Part shown: one piece after another, positions 48,423 to 60,782 of the stretch
How the letters are laid out: each line of letters begins with the position of its first letter
Numbering within the stretch: position 1 is the stretch's first letter
Assembly (NCBI GenBank): GCA_037102815.1
Contig: BTPP01000005.1
Coordinates: 372,001-436,000, forward strand
Source of the DNA: Neurospora intermedia
Taxonomy: Eukaryota; Ascomycota; Sordariomycetes; Sordariales; Sordariaceae
DNA length: 64,000 bases
Reading direction: 5' to 3'
The notes under the pieces: model-generated
What the model was told of the DNA's origin: nothing
What the model saw: only the letters and a program-made list of their open reading frames with translations
Databases searched by the model: none
Position numbers and translations under genes: made by a program

Positions 48423-49006
48423 TCAAGCCTCAGACCTAGGTACCTAAACTAAGCGCCAAACGCCAGTCAAACGAAACAGGCGCAAGGCACTGCCTTCCGG
48501 GGCCGCTCTCCCGTCCCCCTGTTCGTCCCAACCTTCAACTGGGTGCATACTTACTGGGCACCGTGAACCAATCATCGGCCTAAACTCCTATTCGTCAAAC
48601 AACCGCGCTTCCAGATTGTTTCACATCACCACCCTGTCTTGTCTGTCTGTCACTTGTCAACTTTATGCGTTCCTTAGGTAGGTAGTTTCCTTTTTTTAGA
48701 ATGTGAGCCTGAGTCTGACAAGGAATTGGTTCACGACGGGGAGAGAGTCAAGAAGTTTAAAATTGTGTTTGGGCCCCGTTCTCTGTGTCGCGGGTAAAGA
48801 GAGATAGATGTTTCCTTTCTTGGCTTTGTCACTAGGTAATTGTTAAGTTTTCCACGTTCTTTGTTTCTTTTTGGTTGTGTATAGGGGCATAGTCGTTCAT
48901 CAGCCAGACGGTCTTTCCGAGATTTCATCTTTCGCGGGTTTTTTTCCTTATTTCTTTCTGCTTTTTTCTCCCTCTGTTATGCCAACAACCGCCATTCAAC
49001 TTCACA

Positions 49007-49986
49007 ATGTTCTCACCACCAAACTGCACCGTCATCCCCCCCTCAGCACCCAGCGACGCAGGCATCGCGGGCGCAGGTGTAAGTCTATGTCCTTCTTCTT
49101 CTTTTCCTTTTCCTTTTCCAAATCTAACATCCCCCCTCGATAGGTCCTAATCTCCTCTTCCCTAACCGCCACCATCGCCCTCCTCCTCTCCGCCTCCTTA
49201 ATCCTCCAATCCACTTTTTCTTCTTCTAATTCCCGCCCCTCCACTATCCGCCGCAAGCTCCTCGCCTCCTACTCCGACCAGCAGATCCTCATCGGCATCA
49301 CGCTACAATCACTCGGTCTAGCGCGCTCTTCGCACATCATCCCTTACCACTTCTTCATCATCTGGATGCTTTCCTTACTGTCCATGGCCACGCACAACGC
49401 CACGCTTTTGGCACTGGTCCAGGACTTCAAGAGGGATTGGGTGTTGAGGTGGATGAGACAGGGCTTGATGTTTGTCAATCTGGCGCTGAGTTGTGTGTAT
49501 GGGGTGGTGGTGTTGGAGGGGAAGAGGAAAGGGTGGGAGGGGACGATGCCGGTGGGGTGTATATGGGCTGCTGATTCTGTGAATGGAGAGGATAATAACA
49601 ATGGGAAGGTAGTAGCGGGAGGGTTGGACTACGTGGGGACGATCGTGACGATTGCTGGGAACGTGGTGGTGTTTGGGTTGGCGACGTGGTACTTGCAGAG
49701 TAGGAGGCAAAAGTGGTATAGGATCGTGCAGCTGGTGGGCATGCTGTTGATGATGGGCATCGCGGTGGGTGCAGCCGTGAGGGTGTTTCTGCTGTCGCAG
49801 GCGTTTGGGAAGCCGGATGTGCAGCTGAGTGATCAAGGGGAGAAGCAGTTAGGGTTTGGAAGTTTGTTGGGGCTCTTGATGATGGCATTGCCGATTATAT
49901 CGATCATTGAGATCAAGCGAGGAGAGGTAGTGGTGGCGCCGCCCGTGAGGGATGATGCGTCTGATGATGAGAAGCCGTTGGTATGA
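49007..49986 (+). CDS. Conserved fungal multi-spanning membrane protein
   Basis: Exons are 49007-49078 and 49144-49986 (304 aa). The phase-0 intron joins SDAGIAGAG to VLISSSLTATIALLLSASL, the first membrane helix. Five or six further hydrophobic segments follow, for example PYHFFIIWMLSLLSMATHNATLLALV, FVNLALSCVYGVVVL, VGTIVTIAGNVVVFGLATWYL and LLGLLMMALPIISIIEI (parts quoted). It ends in an acidic cytosolic tail. The combination of the N-terminal SDAGIAG motif, SDQQILIG and LVQDFKRDWVLRWMR fits a family of uncharacterised ascomycete membrane proteins as I remember it. No transport or enzymatic motif is visible. The other ATG at 48979 belongs to a different frame and is not used. Confidence 0.85.
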
Positions 49987-51045
49987 AGTTTGAAGGGCTG
50001 AAACAGCGCCCAGGGATCATACATGATGGTGTCATTCCCTGGGGGGAAATTGTTCGCTTGGAAATTGGAAGACAACAATTGGTGCAATTTTATCCCGGCC
50101 TCATCTCCGGCAGTCGGACGTCCGAAGGTGCGGACACGGGATGGATGACACCTTCCTATCGAAGTACTTTAGCCTGCAGGTCCGGGCTGCCATCAATTGG
50201 TCGAAACCGGCTTGACCATACCGTGTATTAAGCTCTCCATGATTGAGATAGATGAAATCATGTATGGCAATATCCAGCTTCCGTTGTAGGAAGATAGAAT
50301 TAAGAGTTGTAATGGACAAGCTCTCGGGCTCTCAACAAGCCACGCTGGTCGAGGACAAACGAGCAAAGAGCAGTCTTGGAGTCTCCAATAATTTCAAAGA
50401 ACTTCAGAGCCACAGCGAATGCAACGAAGCTCTATATATCAGAGTGTGCTTTTGTTTGTTATTCATCAGAACGTTTTATCTCATAGCGAAACCGCTGCCT
50501 TGAAATGTCGGTCAACGCATTGGAGATGCTCACCTGCAATCAATTTACATCACAGCCATTCACACCGTAACATCAGGATGAAGTCCAGACATACGACTCC
50601 AGACGACAAACAACATTGGTAGCGGGCACTGGATGAAGATCGTGCGTCTTCCTTGCAACGTGGCACACAAAGCAAGTCAATTCAGGGTAAAAAGTGGACA
50701 AGTCAAGGCAAATCAGGGGGCTGACTTGGCTTGCGAACTTGCATATTGCATGTCCACCCCAATTCTTTCCCGGCAGACATACTCACCCGACGTACGGTAA
50801 CCCGGATGAAAATGGACGAACAGAGGTTAATTCAAGTCAAACAAAGCAAATTGCCTTGACTTTCACTTGGCTTGCTTGTGGGATACGCTGTTTCCTTGCC
50901 CGTTAAGACGCACGGTCGTCGTGCCTTCCCTATAAGAAGGGCAAGAGCTCATCAAGCCGTTCCGCTCCGAACCCAAGACTGTCCACAGTCGGCGTATCTC
51001 CAAGTTCTCCTTCATTCGTGAGTTATAACTCCCACAGCAGCAACC
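49987..51045. other. Intergenic, no gene seen
   Basis: 3' flank of the membrane protein and promoter of the AA8 protein. No supported coding region; a TATAA-like sequence lies at about 50930. Confidence 0.45.
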
Positions 51046-51791
51046 ATGCGTCTCTCTCAACTCGCCGTCACCCTTCTGGCTGTAGTAGGCAACAACGCCG
51101 CCTTCGCCAAACCCGTTCAGTCTCGCGACGCAGTATCAGCCAAGTACTGCGACGCCTCTACCAACATCTGCTACTCCGAATTCATCAGTCCCGAGAAGAT
51201 CGCCTACCGCTTTGCCATCCCCGACAACGCCACCGCCGGCAACTTTGACATCCTGCTACAAATCGTGGCTCCCAAGACCGTCGGCTGGGCCGGTCTAGCC
51301 TGGGGAGGCGTCAGTAAGTTTCTCTCCTCCATCCCCCACTTTCACCTGCCACACGCATTTCCAATCTCTAATGCTTACCTATGTGAAAAGTGGTCAACAA
51401 CCCCCTCCTAGTCTCCTGGCCCTACCAATCCACCATCATCGTCTCCAGCCGCAAAGCCTCGGCGCGCACCTACCCCCAGGTTTCCAACGACGTCAAATAC
51501 AAGGTCCTAGCCGGCTCTGGAACCAACGCGACGCACTGGACGCTGAACGCGCTCGCCCAGGGCGCGAGTGCGTGGGGGACTACCAAGCTGGATCCCAGCA
51601 GCGACGCGGTTCCGTTTGCTTATGCGCAGTCGGCGTCGCCGCCGACGAACCCGGCGGATGCGGCTAGTAGGTTTAGTATGCATCAGAGCAAGGGAAGGTG
51701 GAGCCATGATTTGGCGAGTGGAAGGATTGCGAACTTTGCGAGTGCTGTTGAGCAGCTGTCTCAGACGGAGGAGGAGGCGGAGGCGAAGTAG
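51046..51791 (+). CDS. Secreted cytochrome-b domain protein (AA8, CDH-type)
   Basis: Exons are 51046-51313 and 51391-51791 (222 aa), phase-1 intron. Signal peptide MRLSQLAVTLLAVVGNNAAFA, then a single cytochrome domain like the haem domain of cellobiose dehydrogenase. The cysteine pair YCDASTNICYSEF (Cys34/41 region) and the GWAGLAWGGV strand are typical. Splicing creates Met90 (GGVMVNNPLL), the expected axial haem ligand, and His187 in SMHQSKGRW is the expected second ligand. There is no dehydrogenase domain, cellulose-binding module or GPI signal. Stand-alone AA8 proteins are thought to carry electrons outside the cell, to lytic polysaccharide monooxygenases or to ferric iron. Which applies here is unknown. 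An iron-reduction role would fit the siderophore theme of the window but has no direct support. Confidence 0.88.
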
Positions 51792-52537
51792 GTACCTCTA
51801 GGGTAGGGAGTGGGCTAGACTGAGTGCGTGGGATGAGAAACATGGGGTGGTGATTAAAATGAGGAGCGAGGCATGGTGAAGAAAAAGAAAAAGGATGGTG
51901 GCTAAGATGAAGGATCATTTGGTTGGCAGACGTTAGCTGGGGCGATATGTAGAGAGAGAAAAGATGGAGGAAAAGCGTTTCCCAACAAGAGATACACGGA
52001 CTGAATGAAAGATATGTCTGCGTACTAGACTTAGTACTTCGTAGATATTTAGTATCGTATGCGTCCGAAGCATACTTGGATGTATGCCAGACATCAGGGG
52101 TATTAGGCGAGACCCATTGCAATGGAGCGGCGGTCTCACTTGTAACCCCTTTTCTATGCTTTCTGATGTAAGCGAGCCCTAAGTATCTTCAGTTAGAACC
52201 AGCTCTTCACTATCAGTTAGAGATCAATCATAGAGTTATCAGTAAATCATCGAACTCACCGAGTGATCAGACGGACGGACTGAAAGGTCGAAATCCCAGA
52301 TAACTTGAGGTGGAAGTCTGTGGTCAGCCTGATTTTTAATGCACTTATGTTCTCCGCCTTGTAGATGGTATACTAAGTACAGAAGTACTCAAGTGAACTG
52401 TCGGACTAGATTCAGCTAACTGCATCATCCTTTTCTATCAGCGTACTTCAATGGTACTGCCTTGGACAAGGACAGACCGATACTGTGTAAGGGCTATCCA
52501 GCCGATATTATAGGTAAGAGAGCAAAGCATATCTAAC
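51792..52537. other. Intergenic, no gene seen before the 5S rRNA gene
   Basis: 3' flank of the AA8 gene followed by spacer. No supported open frame. The 5S TATA box lies at its right end (separate entry). Confidence 0.45.
52509..52512 (+). promoter_or_regulatory. TATA box of the 5S rRNA gene
   Basis: TATA at -29 to -26 relative to the 5S start. This is the position reported as required for transcription of Neurospora 5S genes. Confidence 0.75.
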
Positions 52538-52656
52538 ACATACGACCATACCCACTGGAAAACTCGGGATCCCGTCCGCTCTCCCATAGATAAGCCAGTG
52601 AGGGCCTGACTAGTAGTTGGGTCGGTGACGACCAGCGAATCCCAGGTGTTGTATGT
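52538..52656 (+). rRNA. Dispersed 5S rRNA gene, divergent isotype
   Basis: 119 bases beginning ACATACGACCATA and ending GTTGTATGT. The ends pair to form helix I. CACTGG and CCAGTG pair to form helix II. The internal control region is recognisable from GTAGTTGGGT and GACCAGCGAATCCC. Compared with the common Neurospora 5S as I remember it, many stem bases differ but keep pairing; for example the distal stem reads GGTCG-GTGA-CGACC. This is the mark of a functional isotype rather than a decayed copy. A run of seven T from 52656 is the RNA polymerase III terminator. It lies singly between protein genes, as 5S genes do in Neurospora. Confidence 0.95.
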
Positions 52657-52662
52657 TTTTTT
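52656..52662 (+). terminator. RNA polymerase III terminator of the 5S gene
   Basis: Seven consecutive T directly after the mature 5S end; a longer T tract follows at about 52676-52692. Confidence 0.75.
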
Positions 52663-53633
52663 CTGTTTCTATTTGTTTTTTTTTTTTTTTTCCAAAATGA
52701 ATATCTGGATATGCGAATGACGCTTGTGATTCCAGGCTTCGGTGTACTGACTTCGTCGTGCCTGTCTCGAGGTGACGATTGCTCCTGATGTTCCCCTTAT
52801 TCGTGGGTGGGCTTGAAGACGAGAGTCGTCATTAATGAAGTAATTGTCAGAGGGAGGTGAGATCAGTCAAATGTCCTGAATTATGAACACACATGTTTGA
52901 AGGCCCGCCTGGGACTGTGAAGAAGGCATTTACCCATGGAAGTGTCATGCAAGCCAGTCACGGAAGGAAAGTGCTAATAGTTAAGTTCGGCGTGCTGGTC
53001 GCTTTGAGTGAAGAGCAATGCCCAATGGAAAGGACCTTAAGGATTCAGGGTCGGAAGGCATATGACAAAGACTCAGGAAGCAACCGAGCTGAACGACGGT
53101 ACTTACTCCTGGGTTTTAGGACACTTAATCGGTGAAATAGTGCTTGAAGGGGTGGAAGGGTTGTGGCCTGGTGATGCATTTTCCATGTTGTTGGTGATCC
53201 CGTCAAGATAGGTGCCCCGAGACAGACGGGCCGGCCGCGCCTGCAGCGCCATCACGTCACAGGCAGGCACAGCCCTATAGCGTCCCGGGCTTCTCCCTAC
53301 AAGCGCTAAATCCCCTGTAACCTCAGATACCCCCCGTCCACCTCAGCATCGAGGTCCTCTTGACATGATCCAACCGACGAACGCAGCGACATGCTATCTC
53401 TGGAAACGATCAACAATTATATCACCATGAATTCAATATCCTGTTGACTGGAACCCGGCGCGGCTATTTTGACCTTCATACTCCAGAATCTGACATGTTC
53501 CAGGCAATTTACGCGCACCATCCGGTCACAAATGAGGAGTGGATGTTGTGAGTTGAAGAGGGTACAGACACACATGTTCAGATTGGACTTAACTAACAGC
53601 ACCGAGACCCAGTTGTTCCCGTCCCCATGCCTT
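52663..53633. other. Intergenic, no gene seen
   Basis: Spacer between the 5S gene and the 3' end of the PTH11-like gene. The open frame at 52893-53135 has no recognisable domain and I do not call it a gene. Confidence 0.45.
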
Positions 53634-54987
53634 CTAGTTAAGCATTCCTCTCTCAACCTCCAAAATAGCAACCGAATCATCATTCTTCGAATATCTGGTA
53701 TCATATAGTCCGCTCAACGTGGAACCACCGCTCGACCCCCCATACCACGACCTTACCGGTACCTCCTTTCTCTGCTGCTGGTCATTGTCATCCTGCAAAA
53801 CCTCCATGACTATGACCTCCCCATCAGGCCCCTTATTTTTCTTCTTTTCCTTTGCAAGCTTGGGCACCAAAAGTCGGATGAAGGGTATGGAGGCGGCTAT
53901 GAATGTGCAGCTGACTTCGACCGAGTTTAAAGCGATTCCCAGGCCAGCTGTGTAGAGTTCTTGTTGGCCGAGGAAGAAGGTTTCGTAGGTTTTGATGACT
54001 TTGAGGATTGCTACAATGCCGGCTCTGGAGAGATGGGGGGCTGGTGGGTTAGCGGGTTTTGATGAATGATACCTAGGTATCTCTAGGTACGTCGATGGAC
54101 ACGCTACAAGAAGAGGAAACTCACAGACATCCTGTGCTCATAGCACAGATGATGGCAATCTTTTGCTGTCGCTGCATTTGAAGCTTCCATACAACTAGTG
54201 TTGGGACCATGGCGAGAAGGAAGTCCTAATAGCAAATAATTGTCCGGATATTAGCAGCGGAAGTCAACCGAACAATGACCATGTTTAGGTACCATATTAA
54301 AAAGAAACAAAGGGAAACGCCAGGACAGCTTACCGTAAGAGCAGCAAAAGCATACCCAACCAACGTCATGGGCACAGTTATGCTATGTGGAACACAGCGT
54401 TTACTATCATCCTCATTCAAGAGCGCGACCAAGACGCTTTCGCATTGAGCAAAGGGCTGAATAATAGAGAGGGAAAAGAGAAAGACCGAGCTCGTGGTCA
54501 TGGCGATCCAGAGCACCGTCTTCTGCGTCTTGTTTCTGACCAGCCGAAGGAGCGTGATGAAGAACGAGAGCTTGGAAACCCAGCAAATTGTGATGCCCGT
54601 GAACAGCAATGGAAGTTGAATCCTGTGGTTTTTGTCAAACATCGGCCGATAAACTGCTGGACCCAAGCTTTTGATGTCGCTCGTGTGGAAGCCAAGCCCG
54701 TACTTGGTGTCGTAGAGGGCGAGGACGATGTAGGCAGTGGCTACGATCTGTCAGGCTACATGTTAGCTTTGGGCGTTCTTCTGGCTGGTTTTGGTGAGAG
54801 ACTTTCTTACCCAGGCAAAAAGTAGCACCCAGTCGTCAAGAAAGTACATGGTCCTTGATATACGCTTCGAATAAAATCGCAGGTACATGCAAATGGTGGC
54901 CATGAGGTGAAAGACAATCATGCTGCTAGCCATGGTGGGTACTGCAGTCTCGACAATCCTGCCCGTATCCCCGAGTGGTTGAAGCAT
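53634..54987 (-). CDS. PTH11-like seven-helix receptor (rhodopsin-like fungal domain) 1
   Basis: Exons are 54811-54987, 54334-54747, 54125-54225 and 53634-54024 on the minus strand (360 aa); junction phases 0, 0, 2. Seven hydrophobic segments follow the pattern of fungal integral membrane proteins of the PTH11-related rhodopsin family. The diagnostic pieces are RFYSKRI...FLDDWVLLFAW after helix 1, KYGLGFH, KLSFFITLLRL, and VEVSCTFIAASIPFIR at helix 7. The C-terminal tail is cytosolic and charged (KEKKKNKG). The start at 54987 was chosen over 55098, which would add an unusual extension. It has no CFEM domain, unlike the founding member PTH11. Such proteins are presumed G-protein-coupled sensors; the ligand is unknown. 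It shares its whole intron plan with the gene at 60783. Confidence 0.88.
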
Positions 54988-57900
54988 TGCAGCCGGCAGA
55001 TGAAGATCGAAAGTGATAGAGTCAAGACAATTTTCGTAAATTGTTGTGAATAGAGAACTGGGCGTGGAGGTTCGAACAAACCCATTCTTGAAAACCAAAC
55101 AACCAGGAATACGGGGGGTATCTTATGAGTTGAACGGTTCAAAAATTATATCAAGTTGCCTGAAAGGAACTGAAGCCATGAGTGGAAAGGGGTTACGCAT
55201 TTCCCAGTCGGTATGCATATTCATAGGCTGTCTTTATTGCTGGATAATACTGCAAGCAAGTTTCACATGGACAGAATGGGTTGTGTTTGAGAAGATCTTT
55301 GATGTTTCCTCGACAAGACTAAAAGCAAACAAACTGGCAATCCCAAGCCACAACTCGTTATCACTCAGTGCTTTCTCGACAATGCTGCATTCTGGACATC
55401 GGAAAGTCGAGATTGATATTTTTGGTTGAAAGACGATCAACGCACCTGTAGCGATTTTCAAAGCGGAATACTCCTGGGGCGTTGCGTTGCTGTTTAATCT
55501 GTAGGGTTGACGAATGAACTTACATGCTCAATCTCGAAGAGGGTCGGACCTCCCAATGCTAGTCCCATTTTTTTTTTTTGGTGTCTCCAGATTATTTTAG
55601 CTTTGAGAATTTCCATGTCAAGGGCGCTTCATATTGCGGTCTCTTCTATTCTAGGAACTCGGCAGTCACCGTTCTTCGCCTTCTTTCTTTATAGCGGTTG
55701 TCGACCTGGCTTCGAGACGGAACCAGCCTGCGGACCGTAGCGGAAACCGCTTGCGGGCTGATTAGGCGTGGGTTCAAAACGCTTCCCGTCTGCTGCCGTC
55801 TCCAGCCGTCTATCTCGACATTCCAACCACCTAGCTTGAGCAAGCTTGAAGTGATTGATGGGATCAATTTCGTTCATTCTTTTCTGCCTGTTGTTGTTGG
55901 ACAGATGGCTGGCAGTTGCTCCTGCTGTTTTCAATTTGCATCTGAAGTCATAAACACCATACAGGCGGGCAGGACCCACCTTTCACTAGGTTGTACAGCA
56001 GGTCGCTTCTGCAGGCAGGTGCAGCTCGTAACAGTGGTGCCTCGTATCACTGGCAGCGCCTGTAAGTATTCGCTCTGGTAGCCGCTTCCTTTAACATTCA
56101 TCTTCCACGGCAAGCCAACCAAACATCCACATGGAGACACTCAGCAACAGTACCACCGCGTTTACATTTGGAAGCGAAAGATGTGTCTTTCTAACTTTGG
56201 AGGCGAACGGATTCTGAGCTCCTACCACATGAAGCTTCTGAAGCAGTTGTTTATGGAGGGTTTATCGCGGTCAAACAAGGCGAGTTGATCGCGCCGAATA
56301 TCCAGACCCCTAGCGCATCCTCTAACGCTGACGCCGACCCAAGCTAGAGACCGACTGCCCTCATCTTTCTTCCACTCCTTTCTCGATGCCTCCTTCGTAC
56401 ACGCTCTTCCTCTCTGCAACTTCGAACATTTGCCTCATATGCCCATAAGGCGACTATAGTGTCTCTCTCGTCCAGCGCCCCTTTACTCCCAAGATATCTG
56501 GGTATCACCTCGTGTCCACAGATTCGGCTCGGCTACCGTGCCATCGCAAGCCCGATCACTCCATACCTCGTACACGGACACCTGTTGTCTTGCGATAAGA
56601 TCACGCCATATAATTCCCATCACAATTGGTCTCGAGAGGCAAAGCGGTCAACGAAGTATGCAATGCGAGATGGAATTCGACAAATGTGGGGGAGACGACA
56701 CGGAACACGGAGCGAAGATGGTAGTTACCAACCACAATCGACAAGCTTGTTTCATGCCGCTTGTTCTGATCCCAGTGTCAGCTTTTATCAAAGCCCTATA
56801 ACACAAAATGACGTTCTCGCGGTTGGTGAAGGTGTCTGTTGCGTCATTCTTGAGACGGATTTAGGCAAAGACGTCGAAGAGGTACCAGGTATGATGCGTC
56901 TTAGTCCAAAACTCCAACATAGTACCCTGTGCTGGGAAGGGCTACGGGTGACTAGCTATCTTATGCTCGACCAAGGAAGCACCTCCGGGACCGAAACAAA
57001 CACGAAAATTTTGTAAGAGAAGCCGGAAGAAGCAATGGGGTTTCAAAGGCAGAGAAGAACAAAAACAACACCAGAGGAAATAAAGTTTTGAACAAAGTTG
57101 TCCTCAAGGCCGTTGGATCATCTCCGGAATATGTTTTGGGACATTCTGTGACGCCATTCACAACCGGATCTGAGACAGCTTCAGAGATACCTCGTTCACA
57201 TCACCAACTTCACCGCGGCCATCGCCAACACCAAAAGAGGCCGAGTGAATCAGCTGAAAGTTGGCATTCTGAGAAAAGAAGAAGGGTATCAACGAGTGAT
57301 GGAGGATTTTTGTGCCCCGTCAGGAGTGGTGATAACCGCAGTGTTAAAGGCAACCATGGTCTTGTAACTGCTTGCGGACTGGACGAGCCGGCTATTGATG
57401 ACCATCCACCTGCCGCAGTGCCGGGTTGATGTTTGTCATGGTCAGCCATTACAATGCATGGGTGACCCTATCAAACTTGTCAACAGTCAAGCCACCCAAC
57501 TTAGCACTTGGTCATGTGCGGCTTGTTCCGAGGCGTCAGCAGTAACAAACTGAACAAGGTGAGCCAAACAGGCAGATCTTTAGCAACCCAGGGGGCGCTT
57601 CACCTCGCTAATAATAGCAAATTGCAGTTTTGAATTGACCCGCAGATCCAGCACGCCATCATACATACTCGGACCCGTGCACTCAAAATGCCTGCAAATC
57701 AATCCCAACCCAACTGAGTATACCGGATTTCTTGGGACAGTCCTTGACAATCTTCAGCTTCCTCGGCTGTCGCCTTCGATAAACGCATGAACTGTTATGA
57801 AATGCTTTCTCTATGGACGTCACCACACCGCTTCTGGAACCACTATGAACGTGGAGGGAGAAAGAGGTGTCCGGAACTTGCCGTCATCTCGAGGATATCT

Positions 57901-59629
57901 CGTAGAAAGATTCCAAATTTGCGCCTGGTCTACAGGACCGAAACGGGATAGGTTGCGCGGACTTGTATGTGGCCGGTATCTTCCGCGGGATTAGAGTCTC
58001 TGCTAACTGTGCGTAAAGTAAACCGGCCATTCAGCTAAGTATTGTTGGCCAAGTTGTGGTGTTTGCTAACCCCAGCCAATAGGTAGCCGGTAAGTAGTCA
58101 GCCACTTCGAAATAGTTTATGTTTGCCTATTTCTTTTTATACGAAGCATTAGCCCTTGACTCGAATTTCCGAACTGGGGAACGGAAGTTTCAGGCTCTAT
58201 CAGACGCTAGATCCCGAGGCATATCAACAACGTCTGGGTACCGAGAGCATAGGTAGACGTAGGTACCGGTTCAACTAAACCATTCCTGTCGCAAGTGCAT
58301 ATCCAATTCATATGAAAGGTCTCTGTTATTCGGGGATGAATGGGTGTGTTCTTAGGTACCCAAGCAAAAGCCCACCCAAGGCATTCTGGTAAGGATACCG
58401 TACCGAACCTGCCTGAGGGCTATCCTTGAAGTTGCATCTTGCACCGTTCATGCGCAAGCGTACCGCGTTCAAACTCCGTCGAGATTGGTGAAGATATTGT
58501 GTATCCAGGCACCATCCTCGTGAGCAGAAATTCACGTAGGTAGGTCACTTGACATGTCTTCAATGGTCATACTATTTTCAACTTCATGCATATCTAGGCA
58601 AACAAGCGCGCGGGCTACCGCAAAAGAAAAAGAAAAAAAAAAGGAAAAAAAAAAGGCTCTAGCGGTACCTTAGTAACCAAGACAGCCACCGTTGTAACTG
58701 CCACACGCCGGCCGGATCTCACGCCATCATCTTTGTACACCGTCGCACGACATGATGCTTATACATATATATGTTACGATGCAGTTAGGTCCATGTCCGC
58801 ACTCAAACTCAACATGCATGTATGTACATGAGATCTTGTACGACAGACTGACAACGAAAAGATTATCTCACACTATGTACCTAGGTACCTACCTACCTAC
58901 GTACCTACGTAACGGGCGCATTCGCCATTTGGGCATGCTGTGCTTTAAGGCAGGTAAGTTGAGGAAAATCGACACATAACACCTGCTGAGATGGACCGAA
59001 TCATCATTCATGGTTGGTCTGGGCGACGAGAGACCAGACATGATGGCCGGGCGGTAACTAGAGAGAAAAAAATATATCAAGACGAATCTACTTGGGTACG
59101 TACGCAGTAGCGTTAGTATATTCGGGTACCTTAGTCAAAGAATGAAAGAAAGTACCAGACAGGTAAGGTAAGTAGAGGTATATGGGGGGCTGACGATCTT
59201 TGTTTCCTACCTACCTAGCTAGGAGAACAGAACCCAAAGAAAAGACTGGCAATGTTGTCTCGGTCCTTAGGTAGGTAGGTAAGAGTTAGGTTGAGACAGC
59301 ACAAGTCAACACAGCCCGAAATACTTCCGAGGTTAAATCGGCCATGGGCTAGGTCTGGTGTTTGATGTACGAGTTCACATGCAGAGGATCGTAACAGTGA
59401 TATATATCGGGTACAGGTACTAATTGGATTGGAGTACTACGCTACCCAGAGGTACGGTATGTAATCACTTGATCAGCGGCCGTTGAGATACCTACTTGCT
59501 AATATCATTATTGGATTAGTATTACTTTGCTTCTTCTGCTCATGGTACACACACTTCCATTGTTCTGAGGGAGGCCAGCGCAATAATTGACAACCAACTC
59601 CGGTCGGGACCGCGGCGCGCGGGGTGTCT

Positions 59630-59630
<1 letters not shown>

Positions 59631-59680
<50 letters not shown>
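59631..59680. repeat. GT dinucleotide microsatellite
   Basis: About 25 uninterrupted GT units. Antisense His/Thr frames here are artefacts. Confidence 0.9.
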
Positions 59681-59682
<2 letters not shown>

Positions 59683-60371
59683 CACAACACCCAATCATCG
59701 CCGTGGCGTTCTTATCCCTTGCAGCCAGCAAGCCGTCTTAGTCGATCGCGCAAGAACTACCTCTATTCACCGTAAGGTTTCCCAGGTATTTGGTTAGAGT
59801 TATGTTTGCTGTGACGGTGCATATCTGACCTAGTCTTTGTGATTGTTTTTACACGGCTATTGTTAGTGCATCGTGCTGGCCTCGCTTACAAATGCATGAT
59901 GTCTTTCTGGAAGGTCTTTGCGAAGGATAATTAGGTAGGTAAGGATCTGGTAAGCAGTGGGCGTTGCGTTAATGGGCCAAGACAAGATGTTGAAGAAGAC
60001 GGGATGTTGTACTGTGTAAACTGTCGACACTTCTTTGTTTGCTACATATGTATGCCCACCACCCCCCATCGCATCAGGCTAGGCTCGCCGCCGCTCACTT
60101 TCGTTCTGCGATGATGGATGGGTAAGCCATTTGATTGAACATCTTGTCGTTCTTCATGAGAAGGCGGAAACCCGGCCCTTCTTTTTGCGCCACAACGCCC
60201 GTTTCGATGGCGGTTCCCTTTGTTCTTTCGGTTCCAGTCCCTCGAGCGAGTCCGCAGATCAGTTCTTCGCATTCGACGGTTGCGGGAGTTTGGGAGTTGC
60301 ATTACAATCGGCTTCTTCAACGGTGCGGCAGCAGGTTTCGTCGACAAGTAAAATATGACAGCCGCCCCTCT

Positions 60372-60397
60372 CCCCCCCCCCCCCCCCCCCCCCCCCC
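60372..60397. repeat. Poly-C tract, 26 bases
   Basis: Uninterrupted C homopolymer followed by a short T-rich stretch. Confidence 0.85.
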
Positions 60398-60782
60398 TCC
60401 TTTTTTTTCAATCAAGTGAAGGCAAGATAGTGAGGCTACCTGGCTAGGCCCGATCATCAACTCATTGTAGCAAACAAGACGTGAACCCCATGGCCATGGA
60501 TGGATAAGGAGTGTGCCCGGGCAGCCAATAAGCTTCATAATGTAGCTTCATTGCAACGGAACTTCCCAGTGGCACTGATGGAATAATAACAGCATAGAGA
60601 AGGGTAGGGCTGCTTTCACTAACTTTGATTATAAAGATCGTGGTGGTACCTACCTACTCGTTGTCTTTGACACCTTTGATCTTCTGGAAATATCAGTCAG
60701 TGCCGGCCGGCCAACAACATTTGACGTGCCCCGGCAAAACCATTGGACTCATCGCAGAGAAGAGTCAACGACAGTTTCAAAG

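Larger units (their letters stand above)
46071..49006. other. Intergenic, 2.9 kb, repeats only
   Basis: No gene is supported. Simple repeats dominate parts of it: a CCTA tract (about 47378-47432), poly-A tracts (47756-47820) and a C33 homopolymer (48386-48418). The last few hundred bases are the promoter of the membrane protein at 49007. Confidence 0.5.
54988..60782. other. Gene-poor interval between two PTH11-like paralogues, 5.8 kb
   Basis: No gene is supported. The longest frame (56459-57016, plus, 185 codons) has no domain. The interval contains a GT repeat (59631-59680), short TAGG/CCTA tracts (58882-58912, 59270-59281) and a C26 homopolymer (60372-60397). I looked for remnants of a further PTH11-like copy and saw none. 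A short T-run lies near 55566-55579. Confidence 0.5.

Noticed and set aside
55700-55790. tRNA-like stretch containing GGGTTCAAAACGC
   Set aside because: No cloverleaf forms, the A-box is missing and the acceptor ends do not pair.
56459-57016. 185-codon plus-strand open frame
   Set aside because: No domain, no splice partners and unremarkable composition. Chance is the simplest explanation.
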